From NCBI GenBank assembly GCA_024642505.1, contig JAHEAZ010000026.1, positions 1 through 34,292 of the forward strand: a stretch of 34,292 nt of DNA, written 5' to 3'. Position numbers and translations under genes: made by a program. The notes below the pieces were generated by a model that saw only the letters and a program-made list of their open reading frames with translations, had not been told where the DNA came from and made no database searches. This document shows, one piece after another, positions 26,564 to 34,137 of the stretch. This DNA comes from Gammaproteobacteria bacterium (GTDB taxonomy: Bacteria; Pseudomonadota; Gammaproteobacteria; Steroidobacterales; Steroidobacteraceae). Position 1 is the stretch's first letter; each line of letters opens with the position of its first letter.

Positions 26564-27375
26564 GCCGGGCGACCGCCAGGTCGCCGGGCGGGTCGCCTGG
26601 CGGTCACGGTGCGTCGCGGTGCCTTTCTTGCCGGAGGCTTGAGCCCGGCCGCATCCGACAGCGCCGCGAGTTCTGCGGAAGTCAGACGCCGACTGACCCC
26701 GCGAGCCAGCGACCTGTCCATACTGATTGGCCCGAAGCGCGTCCGGATGATGCGGTTCGCCTCGATCTGGCAGGCTTCAAAGATCCGTTTGAGATCTCGA
26801 GGACGCAGCCCCACCGTGACCAGCTTGATCCAGCGGTTGGCCGCCTCCCCTCCGGTGAGTTCAATCTCGTCGATCCGGCCCCGCGCCTCCGCATCGCCAA
26901 CTGCAGCAGAGAGCACTTCCTGCAAACGGGATTCGTCAAAGTTACCCCGCACCCGGACGCTGTATTCCGAGGACAGCTGGTCCGACCTGCCCATCAATGC
27001 TGTGGCCAGGTGTCCGTCGCTTACGAACAGCTCCAGGCCACCCTCACCGATACCCATCGGGCTGATGGGAATCCAGCGTCCACCCGGCGGTCGGGGCAGG
27101 CGCTCCAGCGAGCTTCGATCAGCGCCTTCAACCGCCGAGCGCATGCCTTCCCGTGCCGGCCTGTGGTAGACCACCGCTGAGTGCTTCGCCGGGTCGCCCC
27201 AATGAAGACGCAACCGGCGACCGTCGAGCCGGACGTCGTCCCGCGAGCCGATAGGTTGTCCCGGTCTGGCCGGTGCCTTGTTGACCGTAATCCGCCCGGC
27301 CTCGATCCACGCCTCGACCTCGCGTCGGGATCCAATGCCGTGCGCAGCTAAGACTTTCTGGATTCTCTCGGGCAT
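26557..27375 (-). CDS. rluB: RluB/RsuA-family pseudouridine synthase homologue lacking the catalytic Asp
   Basis: The 272-residue protein has an N-terminal S4 RNA-binding domain (MPERIQKVLAAHGIGSRREV) and a RsuA/RluB-type synthase domain with EYSVRV and NRWIKLVTVG followed by IIRTRFGPISMDRSLARG. Family members make a pseudouridine in 23S rRNA through an Asp in a GRLD motif. Here residues 100-121 read RWIPISPMGIGEGGLELFV and so on, so Arg-Leu-Asp is replaced by Pro-Met-Gly (Gly108 aligns to the nucleophile). The frame is intact on both sides, so a sequencing slip is unlikely. The C-terminal 27 residues are Arg/Pro-rich. It follows scpB by 26 bases, the usual place of rluB. It may be catalytically inactive but still RNA-binding. 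Confidence 0.85.
   Translation of the reverse strand: MPERIQKVLAAHGIGSRREVEAWIEAGRITVNKAPARPGQPIGSRDDVRLDGRRLRLHWGDPAKHSAVVYHRPAREGMRSAVEGADRSSLERLPRPPGGRWIPISPMGIGEGGLELFVSDGHLATALMGRSDQLSSEYSVRVRGNFDESRLQEVLSAAVGDAEARGRIDEIELTGGEAANRWIKLVTVGLRPRDLKRIFEACQIEANRIIRTRFGPISMDRSLARGVSRRLTSAELAALSDAAGLKPPARKAPRRTVTARRPARRPGGRPAH
26571..26605. terminator. Strong hairpin just past the yciK stop, possible terminator inside the convergent gene
   Basis: GACCGCCAGG (26571-26580) and CCTGGCGGTC (26596-26605) form a perfect 10-bp stem around a 15-base loop, beginning eight bases after the yciK stop. It lies within the coding end of the convergent rluB-like gene, whose arginine codons shape the sequence. 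No T run follows, so a Rho-assisted or weak terminator is the most that can be said. Confidence 0.3.
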
Positions 27376-27401
27376 CCTGGATTACCGGCTAGGCCACCGC
27401 C

Positions 27402-28082
27402 TCAGGCGGGCGATACGTCGGGGTCGTTGGCCGCCTCGGGCAGTCGCGGCGTTTCGGTCCCGGCCGGTTCCACGCTCTCCGCTTCGGCGACGGCTGTAGC
27501 CGCGACAGCTGAGACCTCGGCGGTCTCGCCGAATTCGAGCTGAACGCCGATATTGTCCATGTCCTTCAGCTCGGCCAGCGTCGGCAGCTGGTCCAGGCTC
27601 TTCAGGCCGAAGTAATCCAGGAATTCACGGGTGGTTCCGAGCAGCTCCGGACGTCCCGGCACCTCGCGGTGGCCGACGACACGGATCCAACCGCGCTCGC
27701 TCATGGTCCGAACGATATTCGGATTGACCGCGACCCCGCGCACGTCTTCGATCTCCGCTCTCGTTACGGGCTGCCGATAGGCGATCAGCGCCAAGGTCTC
27801 GAGCAGCGCACGGGAGTAGCGGGTCGGCCGCTCCTGCCAGAGCCGCGAGACCGGCACCGAGTAGTCGGCACGGACCTGGATGCGCCAGCCGCTGGCTACT
27901 TCCACCAGCTGCATGCCGCGACCTTCGTATTCCCCAGCCAGAGTGGCGAGCGCGACTCGAACTTCCGAGGCCGGTGGCCGCTCGTAGTCCTCGAAAAGCT
28001 CGCGCAGCTGCTCGACGTCGAGCGGTCGTCCGGCCGCCAGGAGTGCGGCTTCGATTACGTTCTTGAGGTGCGTGGATTCCAT
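27402..28082 (-). CDS. scpB: Segregation and condensation protein B
   Basis: The 226-residue protein has the winged-helix repeats of ScpB, with the diagnostic LETLALIAYRQPVTRAEIE and RGVAVNPNIVRTM blocks in pieces and the LGTTREFLDYFGL motif. ScpB dimers bridge ScpA and the SMC ATPase in chromosome condensation. The last 45 residues are an acidic, low-complexity Ala/Glu/Pro tail. It starts 15 bases after scpA. The smc gene itself is elsewhere, and the Scp system here suggests SMC rather than MukBEF as the main condensin. Confidence 0.96.
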   Translation of the reverse strand: MESTHLKNVIEAALLAAGRPLDVEQLRELFEDYERPPASEVRVALATLAGEYEGRGMQLVEVASGWRIQVRADYSVPVSRLWQERPTRYSRALLETLALIAYRQPVTRAEIEDVRGVAVNPNIVRTMSERGWIRVVGHREVPGRPELLGTTREFLDYFGLKSLDQLPTLAELKDMDNIGVQLEFGETAEVSAVAATAVAEAESVEPAGTETPRLPEAANDPDVSPA

Positions 28083-28097
28083 GGTTGTAGGTCCAGG

Positions 28098-28985
28098 TCA
28101 GGACACCGTGTCCGTGCTTTCTTCCGCAGATATCGGGTCGTTAGCGGGCCGCGGCGAGAGCCGCACGTGCAGCGGCGCGTAGGCCTCGGCCTGGACGACC
28201 TCAATCAGTCCCTCGCGCATCAGTTCCAGCAGCGAGACAAAGGTCACTGTCGCTCCCATGCGACCCTCCTCGGGACTGAAGAGGCTGATGAAGTCGACCA
28301 GTCCGCCGGTTTCCAGCGCCGACAGTACTTCGGACATGCGCTGGCGAACTGACAACGCCTCCCGCTGCACGTGGTGGTGCGCAAACATCGCCGCGCGCTG
28401 CACGACGTCCCGGAAAGCCAGCAACATCTCTTGCAGCGGCACTTCCGGCAGTATCGTTGCCACCTTTCGCTCGACGACTTCGGCGGAGACCTGGAAGACG
28501 TCGCGCTCGAGTCGGGCCAGCCCATCCACGTCCTCGGCCGCGCGCTTGTAGCGCTCGTATTCCTGCAGGCGGCGAACCAGTTCTGCCCTGGGGTCTTCTT
28601 CTTCCCCCTCGTCGGACTGCGGTCTGGGCAGCAGCATTCGCGACTTGATCTCGGCGAGCATCGCCGCCATCAGCAGGTATTCGCCCGCCAGCTCCAGGTT
28701 GAGCTCGTTCATCAGCAGGATGTATTGCATGTACTGGCGCGTGATCTCGGCAATGGGAATGTCCAGGACGTCGAGGTTCTGTCGCCGAATCAGGTATAGC
28801 AGCAAATCGAGCGGCCCTTCGAAGGCCTCGAGGAACACCTCGAGGGCCTGCGGCGGGATGTAGAGATCGCGAGGCAGCTCAGTAAGAGGCTCGCCCTCCA
28901 CCACCGCAAAGGGCATCTCGTCCTGTAACGGCGCGGGTCCACTCGCGACCGGGCCTGGCACGTCGATGTCGTGGTTGCGTTCCAT
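28098..28985 (-). CDS. scpA: Segregation and condensation protein A
   Basis: ScpA is the kleisin that links the SMC heads. The conserved core FEGPLDLLLYLIRRQNLDVL followed by IPIAEITRQYMQYI lies near residues 54-90, and the C-terminal winged helix ends with FVSLLELMREGLIEVVQ. The start is uncertain: ATG at 28985 is preferred, with a weak GAAAG upstream; a TTG at 28997 would overlap the trpS stop as TTGA and add four residues. The gene follows trpS directly and precedes scpB, a regular order in this class. Confidence 0.94.
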   Translation of the reverse strand: MERNHDIDVPGPVASGPAPLQDEMPFAVVEGEPLTELPRDLYIPPQALEVFLEAFEGPLDLLLYLIRRQNLDVLDIPIAEITRQYMQYILLMNELNLELAGEYLLMAAMLAEIKSRMLLPRPQSDEGEEEDPRAELVRRLQEYERYKRAAEDVDGLARLERDVFQVSAEVVERKVATILPEVPLQEMLLAFRDVVQRAAMFAHHHVQREALSVRQRMSEVLSALETGGLVDFISLFSPEEGRMGATVTFVSLLELMREGLIEVVQAEAYAPLHVRLSPRPANDPISAEESTDTVS

Positions 28986-28993
28986 GATTACTT

Positions 28994-30208
28994 TCAACCG
29001 TATTCCAGGCCGACTGCCTCACGCACGTCGGCCATGGTACGGCGCGCGGCGTCGCGGGCGCGCTCACAGCCTTCATTGATGATTCCACGGACCAGCTCGG
29101 GACTCTCCTCGAACTCCTGGGCGCGTGCACGAATGCCAGTTATCTCGGCAACCACGCTGTCGATCAGGGGCTTCTTGCACTCGATGCAACCGATCCCGGC
29201 TGAACGGCAGCCGGCGGCGGCCCACTGCCGGGTCTCTTCACTCGAATAGATTCTGTGCAGATCGAACACGGGGCACTTATCCGGGTCGCCCGGATCGGTC
29301 CTGCGGGCGCGGGCCGGGTCAGTCTGCATCGTCTTCAGTTTTCTTGCGACCGAGTCGGGATCCTCGCGCAGCCCTATGTCGTTGCCGTAGGACTTGGACA
29401 TCTTGCGCCCATCTACTCCGGGAAGCTTGGGCGTGGGAGTCAGCAATGCCTGTGGCTCGGTCAGGATGGCCCGACCCGTTCCCTCAACGAAGCCCAGCAG
29501 CCGCTCGCGGTCCGCAATGCTCAATCTGTTGTTGCTTTCCACCAGTGCCTGCGCCTTGGCCAGCGACTCTACGTCGCCTTGCTCCTGGTATTGCCGCCGC
29601 AGCTCCTTATACAGTGTGGCGGTGCGCGAGCCGAGCTGCTTCAACGCCCGTTTGATCTTCTGCTCGAGGTCAACTTCCCGCCCGAACAGATGATTAAAAC
29701 GGCGGGCTATTTCCCGGGTTATCTCCACGTGTGCGACCTGGTCCTCGCCAACCGGGACGTACTGTGCCCGGTACAGGAGGATGTCGGCGCTTTGCAGTAA
29801 CGGGTAGCCAAGGAACCCGTATGTGCCAAGGTCCCTGTCCTTCATCTGCTCGATCTGATCCTTGTAGGTGGGCACACGTTCGAGCCAGCCGAGCGGCGTG
29901 ATCATGGACAGGAGCAGGTGCAGTTCCGCGTGTTCGGGTACCCGCGACTGTATGAACATCGTGCAGGCACCGGGGTTCAGCCCGGCCGACAGCCAGTCTA
30001 TGACCACCTGCCACACTTTGTCCTCGAGCCCCTCCGTGTGCTCGTAGCCGGTCGTCAGTGCATGCCAGTCGGCGACGAAGAAGAAACATTCATACTGGTA
30101 CTGGAGATCCAGCCAGTTGCGCAGCGCGCCATGGTAATTGCCCAGGTGCAGCGCACCGGTCGGGCGCATCCCGGACAGAACCCTGCGATTCTGACTCCCG
30201 TTGCTCAC
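28994..30208 (-). CDS. trpS: Tryptophanyl-tRNA synthetase, long form with cysteine cluster
   Basis: The 404-residue class I synthetase charges tRNA-Trp. The HIGH-like motif is HLGNYHG near residues 21-27 and the KMSKS loop is intact in GRKMSKSYGND. It is about 70 residues longer than E. coli TrpS (334), mainly through a charged helical insertion before the KMSKS loop. In the C-terminal part Cys312, Cys334, Cys341 and Cys344 form C-x21-C-x6-C-x2-C, very near the C-x22-C-x6-C-x2-C that binds a [4Fe-4S] cluster in Thermotoga TrpRS. It stands 13 bases after the M50 protease gene and leads into scpA. Confidence 0.97.
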   Translation of the reverse strand: MSNGSQNRRVLSGMRPTGALHLGNYHGALRNWLDLQYQYECFFFVADWHALTTGYEHTEGLEDKVWQVVIDWLSAGLNPGACTMFIQSRVPEHAELHLLLSMITPLGWLERVPTYKDQIEQMKDRDLGTYGFLGYPLLQSADILLYRAQYVPVGEDQVAHVEITREIARRFNHLFGREVDLEQKIKRALKQLGSRTATLYKELRRQYQEQGDVESLAKAQALVESNNRLSIADRERLLGFVEGTGRAILTEPQALLTPTPKLPGVDGRKMSKSYGNDIGLREDPDSVARKLKTMQTDPARARRTDPGDPDKCPVFDLHRIYSSEETRQWAAAGCRSAGIGCIECKKPLIDSVVAEITGIRARAQEFEESPELVRGIINEGCERARDAARRTMADVREAVGLEYG

Positions 30209-30221
30209 TACAGATTGCCCC

Positions 30222-30881
30222 CTAGAACCGCTGGGCGCCGACCAGGCCCAGAATGAAATCTTCCAGCACTCCGATCGGCTGCGAGAGAACTGCGAACAAG
30301 ACCCCGGTCATCAGCAAGCCGAGCACAATGAATAGCCCGAACGGCTCTATCCGCGCCATCAGGCGTGCCGCCGGACCGGGCGGTAACAGGTTCGTCAACA
30401 CCCGGCCGCCATCCAGCGGCGGAATCGGCAACATGTTGAAGACGGCGAGCAGGAGATTTATCGACACCCCGATCGAGGCCATGATCTCGAGCCACTCCGT
30501 GAACGTGCCGGCTCCGCGATGCTGCGCGATCGACAGCACGATCCCCCAGCCCACCGCCATGCCCAGGTTGGCGGCCGGACCGGCCGCCGCGACCCAGACC
30601 ATGTCCTGGCGCGGGCGTTTGAGATATCGCGGATTGACCGGTACCGGCTTGGCCCAGCCAAACAAAAAGCCACCGAGCCAGAGCAGGACTGCAGGTACCA
30701 GCACGGTGCCGATCGGATCGATATGCCGGAGCGGGTTGAAGCTGAGCCGTCCCGCGGCTTCCGCCGTCCGGTCTCCGAAGCGCCTCGCGACCCGGCCGTG
30801 GGCGACCTCATGCAAGGTAATCGCCAGCAGGATCGGAATCGCAGCAACGGAAACTATTCTAAGAAACGACTCTAAATCCAT
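30222..30881 (-). CDS. Site-2 protease family (M50) membrane metalloprotease
   Basis: The 219-residue integral membrane protein carries the zinc motif HEVAH (His24, Glu25, His28) in the first membrane helix and the distal NMLPIPPLDGGR at residues 149-160, where Asp157 completes the zinc site. It lacks PDZ domains and so belongs to the small rhomboid-like S2P group found beside trpS and scpAB, not to the RseP type. Its substrates are unknown. GWAKPVPVNP is another family mark. The distance to trpS is 13 bases, which points to cotranscription. Confidence 0.93.
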   Translation of the reverse strand: MDLESFLRIVSVAAIPILLAITLHEVAHGRVARRFGDRTAEAAGRLSFNPLRHIDPIGTVLVPAVLLWLGGFLFGWAKPVPVNPRYLKRPRQDMVWVAAAGPAANLGMAVGWGIVLSIAQHRGAGTFTEWLEIMASIGVSINLLLAVFNMLPIPPLDGGRVLTNLLPPGPAARLMARIEPFGLFIVLGLLMTGVLFAVLSQPIGVLEDFILGLVGAQRF

Positions 30882-30984
30882 GTTTTTCCAGAAAAAAAGC
30901 CAGCAGCTCTTGGACCCAATGATCGGTCCCGGCTGACCTGGCCGTCACGACCGGCAATTATACGCTGGCGCGACTGCCCGGGTC

Positions 30985-31605
30985 CTATTGAAAGGGCTTG
31001 GGATCGCCCTTGCCAACCCTCAGAACCTCTGGTGCTTCGCCGGACAAATCCACAACGGTCGTCGGCTCGAGACCGCAATTGCCGCCATCGAGCACCACGT
31101 CAACGGCATGACCGATACGTTCGTGGATTTCGGTCGCATCGGTCATGGGCAACTCGTCACCCGGCAGCACCAGGGTCGTGCTCATGAGAGGCACGTGCAC
31201 TTCATCCAGCAGCATCTGCACGACCGGGTGGTCGGGAACGCGAATTCCCACTGTGCGCCGCCTTTCGTTCATCAGCCGCCGCGGCACTTCCCGGGTGGCC
31301 TGCAACACAAACGTATAAGGCCCGGGGGTGAATGCCTTTAGCGTACGGTACTGGGAGTTATTCACACGCGCAAAACGCGAAATCTCCGACAAATCCCTGC
31401 ATATCAGCGTGAAGAAATGGTGTTTGTCCGTGTCGCGTATGCGCTGGATCCGCTCCATCGCGTCCTTTGCGCCCATGACGCACCCGAGCGCATAGCAGGA
31501 GTCGGTCGGGTAGACGACAACGCCGTGACTGAACAGCGCCTCGGCGGCCATCCGGACGAAGCGCTGTTGCGGATTGCGCGGGTGAAGTTCCAGCAGTTCG
31601 GCCAT
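30985..31605 (-). CDS. yciO: YciO/YrdC/Sua5-domain protein (threonylcarbamoyl-AMP synthase-like)
   Basis: The 206-residue protein has the YrdC fold with VVYPTDSCYALGC, the basic substrate loop IRDTDKHHFFTL and the SxxTTLVLPG region. Sua5/TsaC proteins make threonylcarbamoyl-AMP for the t6A37 modification of tRNAs; YciO paralogues have weaker or unclear activity. The length equals that of E. coli YciO and the neighbourhood (M50 protease, trpS, scpAB, rluB) is that of yciO, so the paralogue is favoured over TsaC. The start is set at the ATG at 31605 (MAELLELHPRNPQQRF); the upstream extension to 31821 has no family match and crosses the divergent promoter region. Confidence 0.9.
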   Translation of the reverse strand: MAELLELHPRNPQQRFVRMAAEALFSHGVVVYPTDSCYALGCVMGAKDAMERIQRIRDTDKHHFFTLICRDLSEISRFARVNNSQYRTLKAFTPGPYTFVLQATREVPRRLMNERRRTVGIRVPDHPVVQMLLDEVHVPLMSTTLVLPGDELPMTDATEIHERIGHAVDVVLDGGNCGLEPTTVVDLSGEAPEVLRVGKGDPKPFQ

Positions 31606-31759
31606 GTAGGATCGGGTCTGTGCCGGGCCAAGGAAGCCTGATTTGCCGCATATGATAGCCGCTCTGCGGTTCCCGGGCGGTCCGGGCGATTGGCGGGAAG
31701 CCGGCGCTCTGCGCGCTCCCGAGGGAACTGAGACGGGCCTCGCGGGGTCTTCACTCCGG

Positions 31760-31765
31760 TATGAT
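31760..31765 (+). promoter_or_regulatory. Candidate -10 element of the yciB operon
   Basis: TATGAT lies 24 bases before the yciB ATG in the divergent spacer with yciO. No convincing -35 hexamer is seen at the usual distance, so confidence is low. Confidence 0.3.
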
Positions 31766-31789
31766 GTGCGGCCGTTATCCGGGTGAGCC

Positions 31790-32347
31790 ATGCAGCTACT
31801 GTTCGATTTCCTGCCGATCATTGCCTTCTTTGCAGCCTACAAGCTGGCGGACATCTATACCGCGACGGCCGTGCTGATCGTCGCCGTGCTCGTCCAGTCG
31901 ACGATTCAGTGGACGTGGAAGCGCAAGCTCAACACGATGCACCTGATCTCGGCCGGACTCGTGCTCGTGTTCGGTGGACTGACCCTGGCGATTCATGACA
32001 AGACATTCATCATGTGGAAGCCGACCATCGTCAACTGGCTGTTTGGCGCCGGCTTCCTGGCCAGCCAGTGGCAGGTCTTTGGAGGGAAGCCATTGGTCAG
32101 GCGGTTGATGAGTAGCGCCGAATCCGGCGTGGCGCTCAGCGACAACTCGTGGCGTCACCTTAACCTGATGTGGGTGGCCTACTTCACCTTGCTGGGTATC
32201 GCCAACCTCGTGGTGTTTCGCAACTTCGATGAGGCGACCTGGGTCAACTTCAAGCTCTTCGGAATGCTCGGCCTAACGCTCGTGTTCATTTTGTTGCAGG
32301 GCATCTGGATTTCCTCCAAGGTCCAAACCACCGGAGCGTCGGAATGA
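31790..32347 (+). CDS. yciB: Inner membrane septation-associated protein YciB (IspZ)
   Basis: The 185-residue protein shows five or so membrane helices and the family blocks LLFDFLPIIAFFAAYKLADIY at the N-terminus (in part), WKPTIVNWLFGAGFL and WRHLNLMWVAYF. YciB is needed for normal cell envelope integrity and interacts with division and elongation proteins in enterics; the molecular role is not settled. It opens a four-gene operon and overlaps yciI by ATGA. Confidence 0.95.
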   Translation: MQLLFDFLPIIAFFAAYKLADIYTATAVLIVAVLVQSTIQWTWKRKLNTMHLISAGLVLVFGGLTLAIHDKTFIMWKPTIVNWLFGAGFLASQWQVFGGKPLVRRLMSSAESGVALSDNSWRHLNLMWVAYFTLLGIANLVVFRNFDEATWVNFKLFGMLGLTLVFILLQGIWISSKVQTTGASE

Positions 32348-32646
32348 GCCTGTACGCGCTGATCGGCCACGATCGTGCCGACTCGCTGGACGCCAGGCTC
32401 GAGGTTCGCGATGAACATCTTTCGCGTGTACGCGAACTGCTGACCGAAGGACGCCTGATCCTTGCCGGACCCTTTCCTGCCGTCGACGCCGACGAGCCAA
32501 GCAAGGCTGGCTTCACCGGAAGCCTGATCGTTGCCGAGTTCAATACGCTGGAAGAAGCCGCCGCCTGGTTCGCGCGCGATCCCTACGTGACAACCGGCGT
32601 CTTCTCGAGCCATGAGGTCCGTCCATTCATACAGGTGCTGCCATGA
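32344..32646 (+). CDS. yciI: YciI-like protein
   Basis: The 100-residue protein is a ferredoxin-like alpha+beta domain of the YciI family, with the conserved histidine in RDEHLSRVRELL and the GPFPAVDAD segment that carries the conserved Asp. Related proteins include dehydrochlorinase-like enzymes, but the function of YciI itself is unknown. Four-base overlaps join it to yciB before and to the bolA-like gene after. Confidence 0.92.
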   Translation: MSLYALIGHDRADSLDARLEVRDEHLSRVRELLTEGRLILAGPFPAVDADEPSKAGFTGSLIVAEFNTLEEAAAWFARDPYVTTGVFSSHEVRPFIQVLP

Positions 32647-32915
32647 GCCCCAGCAGGGTCGAGCGCATGCGTGCCAGGCTAGAGGCAGCACTGACCCCCA
32701 TGCTTCTAGAGATCCGCGACGACAGCGCCCTGCACGCTGGACATGCCGGCGCCCAGGGTGGCGCCGGGCATTACACCGTTATTATCAAGACTGCAGCCTT
32801 CGACCGACTCCGTCGGCTGCAGCGGCATCGACTCGTGTACGACGCACTCGCTGAGATGATGCCGGATGAGATTCACGCCCTGTCAATCGATGCAACCGCA
32901 CCGGGCGATAGGTAA
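32643..32915 (+). CDS. bolA: BolA family protein
   Basis: The 90-residue protein has the BolA class II KH-like fold, seen as HYTVIIKTAAF followed by QRHRLVYDALAEMM and EIHALSI. BolA proteins pair with monothiol glutaredoxins to bind [2Fe-2S] clusters; the His in RHR is the usual ligand. Which BolA paralogue this is (BolA or IbaG type) cannot be settled by eye. It overlaps yciI by four bases and lies 39 bases before the peptidyl-prolyl isomerase gene. Confidence 0.92.
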   Translation: MSPSRVERMRARLEAALTPMLLEIRDDSALHAGHAGAQGGAGHYTVIIKTAAFDRLRRLQRHRLVYDALAEMMPDEIHALSIDATAPGDR

Positions 32916-32954
32916 CTCCCCTTCCCCCAACTCTCGGAATCAAAAGGACTCAAG

Positions 32955-33779
32955 ATGATTCGCAAGATCGTGCCCGCGGCCGTGCTGGCTGCAACCATGG
33001 CCGCCGCTGGCTGCGCCGAAGGAACGACTACCCAGGACGCGACTGACGCCACATCCAGCGCGGTTGCCATTGTTAATGGCGAGGTAATCTCCCGCGACGT
33101 CTGGGAACTTTTCGTCAAGACCCGCACACGGGGTGGCATTGCTGACGAGCTGACCGACGAGCAGAAGAAAGAGAACCTCGACAACCTGATCGAGATGTAC
33201 GTAGCTGCGCAGCAAGCAGTGAAGGACGGTCTCGAGTCTGGTGAAGACGGGGCGCGCATTGAGCTGATGAGGCAAAGCGCTCTGGCCGACATCACCGGCA
33301 AGAAGATTGTGGAAGGCAAGGAGCCCACGCCGGAGGAGCTGAAAGCGGAGTACGAAAAACAGATCGCACTGATGCCACAGACCGAATACCACGCTCGACA
33401 CATCCTGGTCGAGGACGAAGCGAAGGCACGAGAGATGATCGCCGCACTCGATTCAGGGTCCAGCTTCGAAACTCTGGCTGAGCAGAACTCCAGCGACTCG
33501 TCTGCCCAGGAAGGAGGCGATCTTGGCTGGTTTGCAGCGAGCCGGATGGTCAAGCCTTTCGCAGATGCCGTGCAAGCACTCGAAAAGGGCACGTACACCA
33601 AGGAGCCGGTCCAGTCGCAGTTCGGCTGGCACGTAATTCGCCTTGACGATACCCGGGCACTGACGCCACCAACCTATGAAGCAGTTGAACAACAGCTGGG
33701 CCAGCTGGTCAACCAGTCAAAGTTCCAGGCATACCTGGACGAGCTAATGAAGACCGCAAAGGTTGAGCGTAAGCTCTAG
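32955..33779 (+). CDS. Parvulin-type peptidyl-prolyl cis-trans isomerase, predicted lipoprotein
   Basis: The 274-residue protein starts with a lipoprotein-like signal (basic MIRK, hydrophobic core, then AAAGC with Cys20 as the likely lipidated residue; Ala at -3 is slightly atypical). A SurA-N-like helical segment follows (VAIVNGEVISRDVWELF), then a PpiC parvulin domain from TEYHARHILVEDE (about residue 138) through FGWHVIRLDD. It should help fold exported proteins in the periplasm. AAGGA lies nine bases before the ATG. It is the final gene of the yciB operon and is followed by a strong terminator. Confidence 0.93.
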   Translation: MIRKIVPAAVLAATMAAAGCAEGTTTQDATDATSSAVAIVNGEVISRDVWELFVKTRTRGGIADELTDEQKKENLDNLIEMYVAAQQAVKDGLESGEDGARIELMRQSALADITGKKIVEGKEPTPEELKAEYEKQIALMPQTEYHARHILVEDEAKAREMIAALDSGSSFETLAEQNSSDSSAQEGGDLGWFAASRMVKPFADAVQALEKGTYTKEPVQSQFGWHVIRLDDTRALTPPTYEAVEQQLGQLVNQSKFQAYLDELMKTAKVERKL

Positions 33780-33807
33780 TCTGAAAGCAACTCGAATCCA
33801 GATTGTC

Positions 33808-33840
33808 GGCCGCCTGTCTTTGCCAGGCGGCCTTTTTTTT
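33808..33840 (+). terminator. Rho-independent terminator of the yciB-yciI-bolA-ppi operon
   Basis: GGCCGCCTG (33808-33816) and CAGGCGGCC (33824-33832) form a perfect 9-bp GC-rich stem around TCTTTGC, followed by eight T (33833-33840). It begins 29 bases after the stop codon at 33779. Confidence 0.95.
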
Positions 33841-34020
33841 CTCTTTGGGCTACGGATGATTCGCGAGAGCCCGGGGTCGTAGGTTGGCTGGCAGATACCC
33901 GGCCTGTTGGTCAAGATTCTGTGTATTCACGGCAGAAACAGGCAGTCCAATCGTTCTGCACGGGAAGCAGAATAGCTGTGCCATCCCAGCAAGAGCCGTC
34001 ACATGGTGAATCGAGTCAGG

Positions 34021-34060
34021 AAAATGCAAAACCTCCTGGCGGGGGTAATCGCACAGGAGG
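34021..34060 (-). terminator. Probable intrinsic terminator of the minus-strand repeat-protein gene
   Basis: On the minus strand CCTCCTG (34060-34054) pairs with CAGGAGG (34038-34032) around a 15-base loop, followed by TTTTGCATTTT (34031-34021). It lies 78 bases past the stop of the repeat gene, in the right orientation. The rest of the stretch from 33841 to 34137 shows nothing else that I can name. Confidence 0.5.
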
Positions 34061-34137
34061 CTAAAGCTGGAGTTGCCGCAGAAGGACTCAGGGCGCTCTA
34101 TACATCTAGTAGCTGGATCAATAGCTCCGCCAAATCT

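Noticed and set aside
31606-31821. N-terminal extension of yciO
   Set aside because: The sequence is low-complexity, crosses the divergent promoter region and overlaps yciB; the family starts at 31605.
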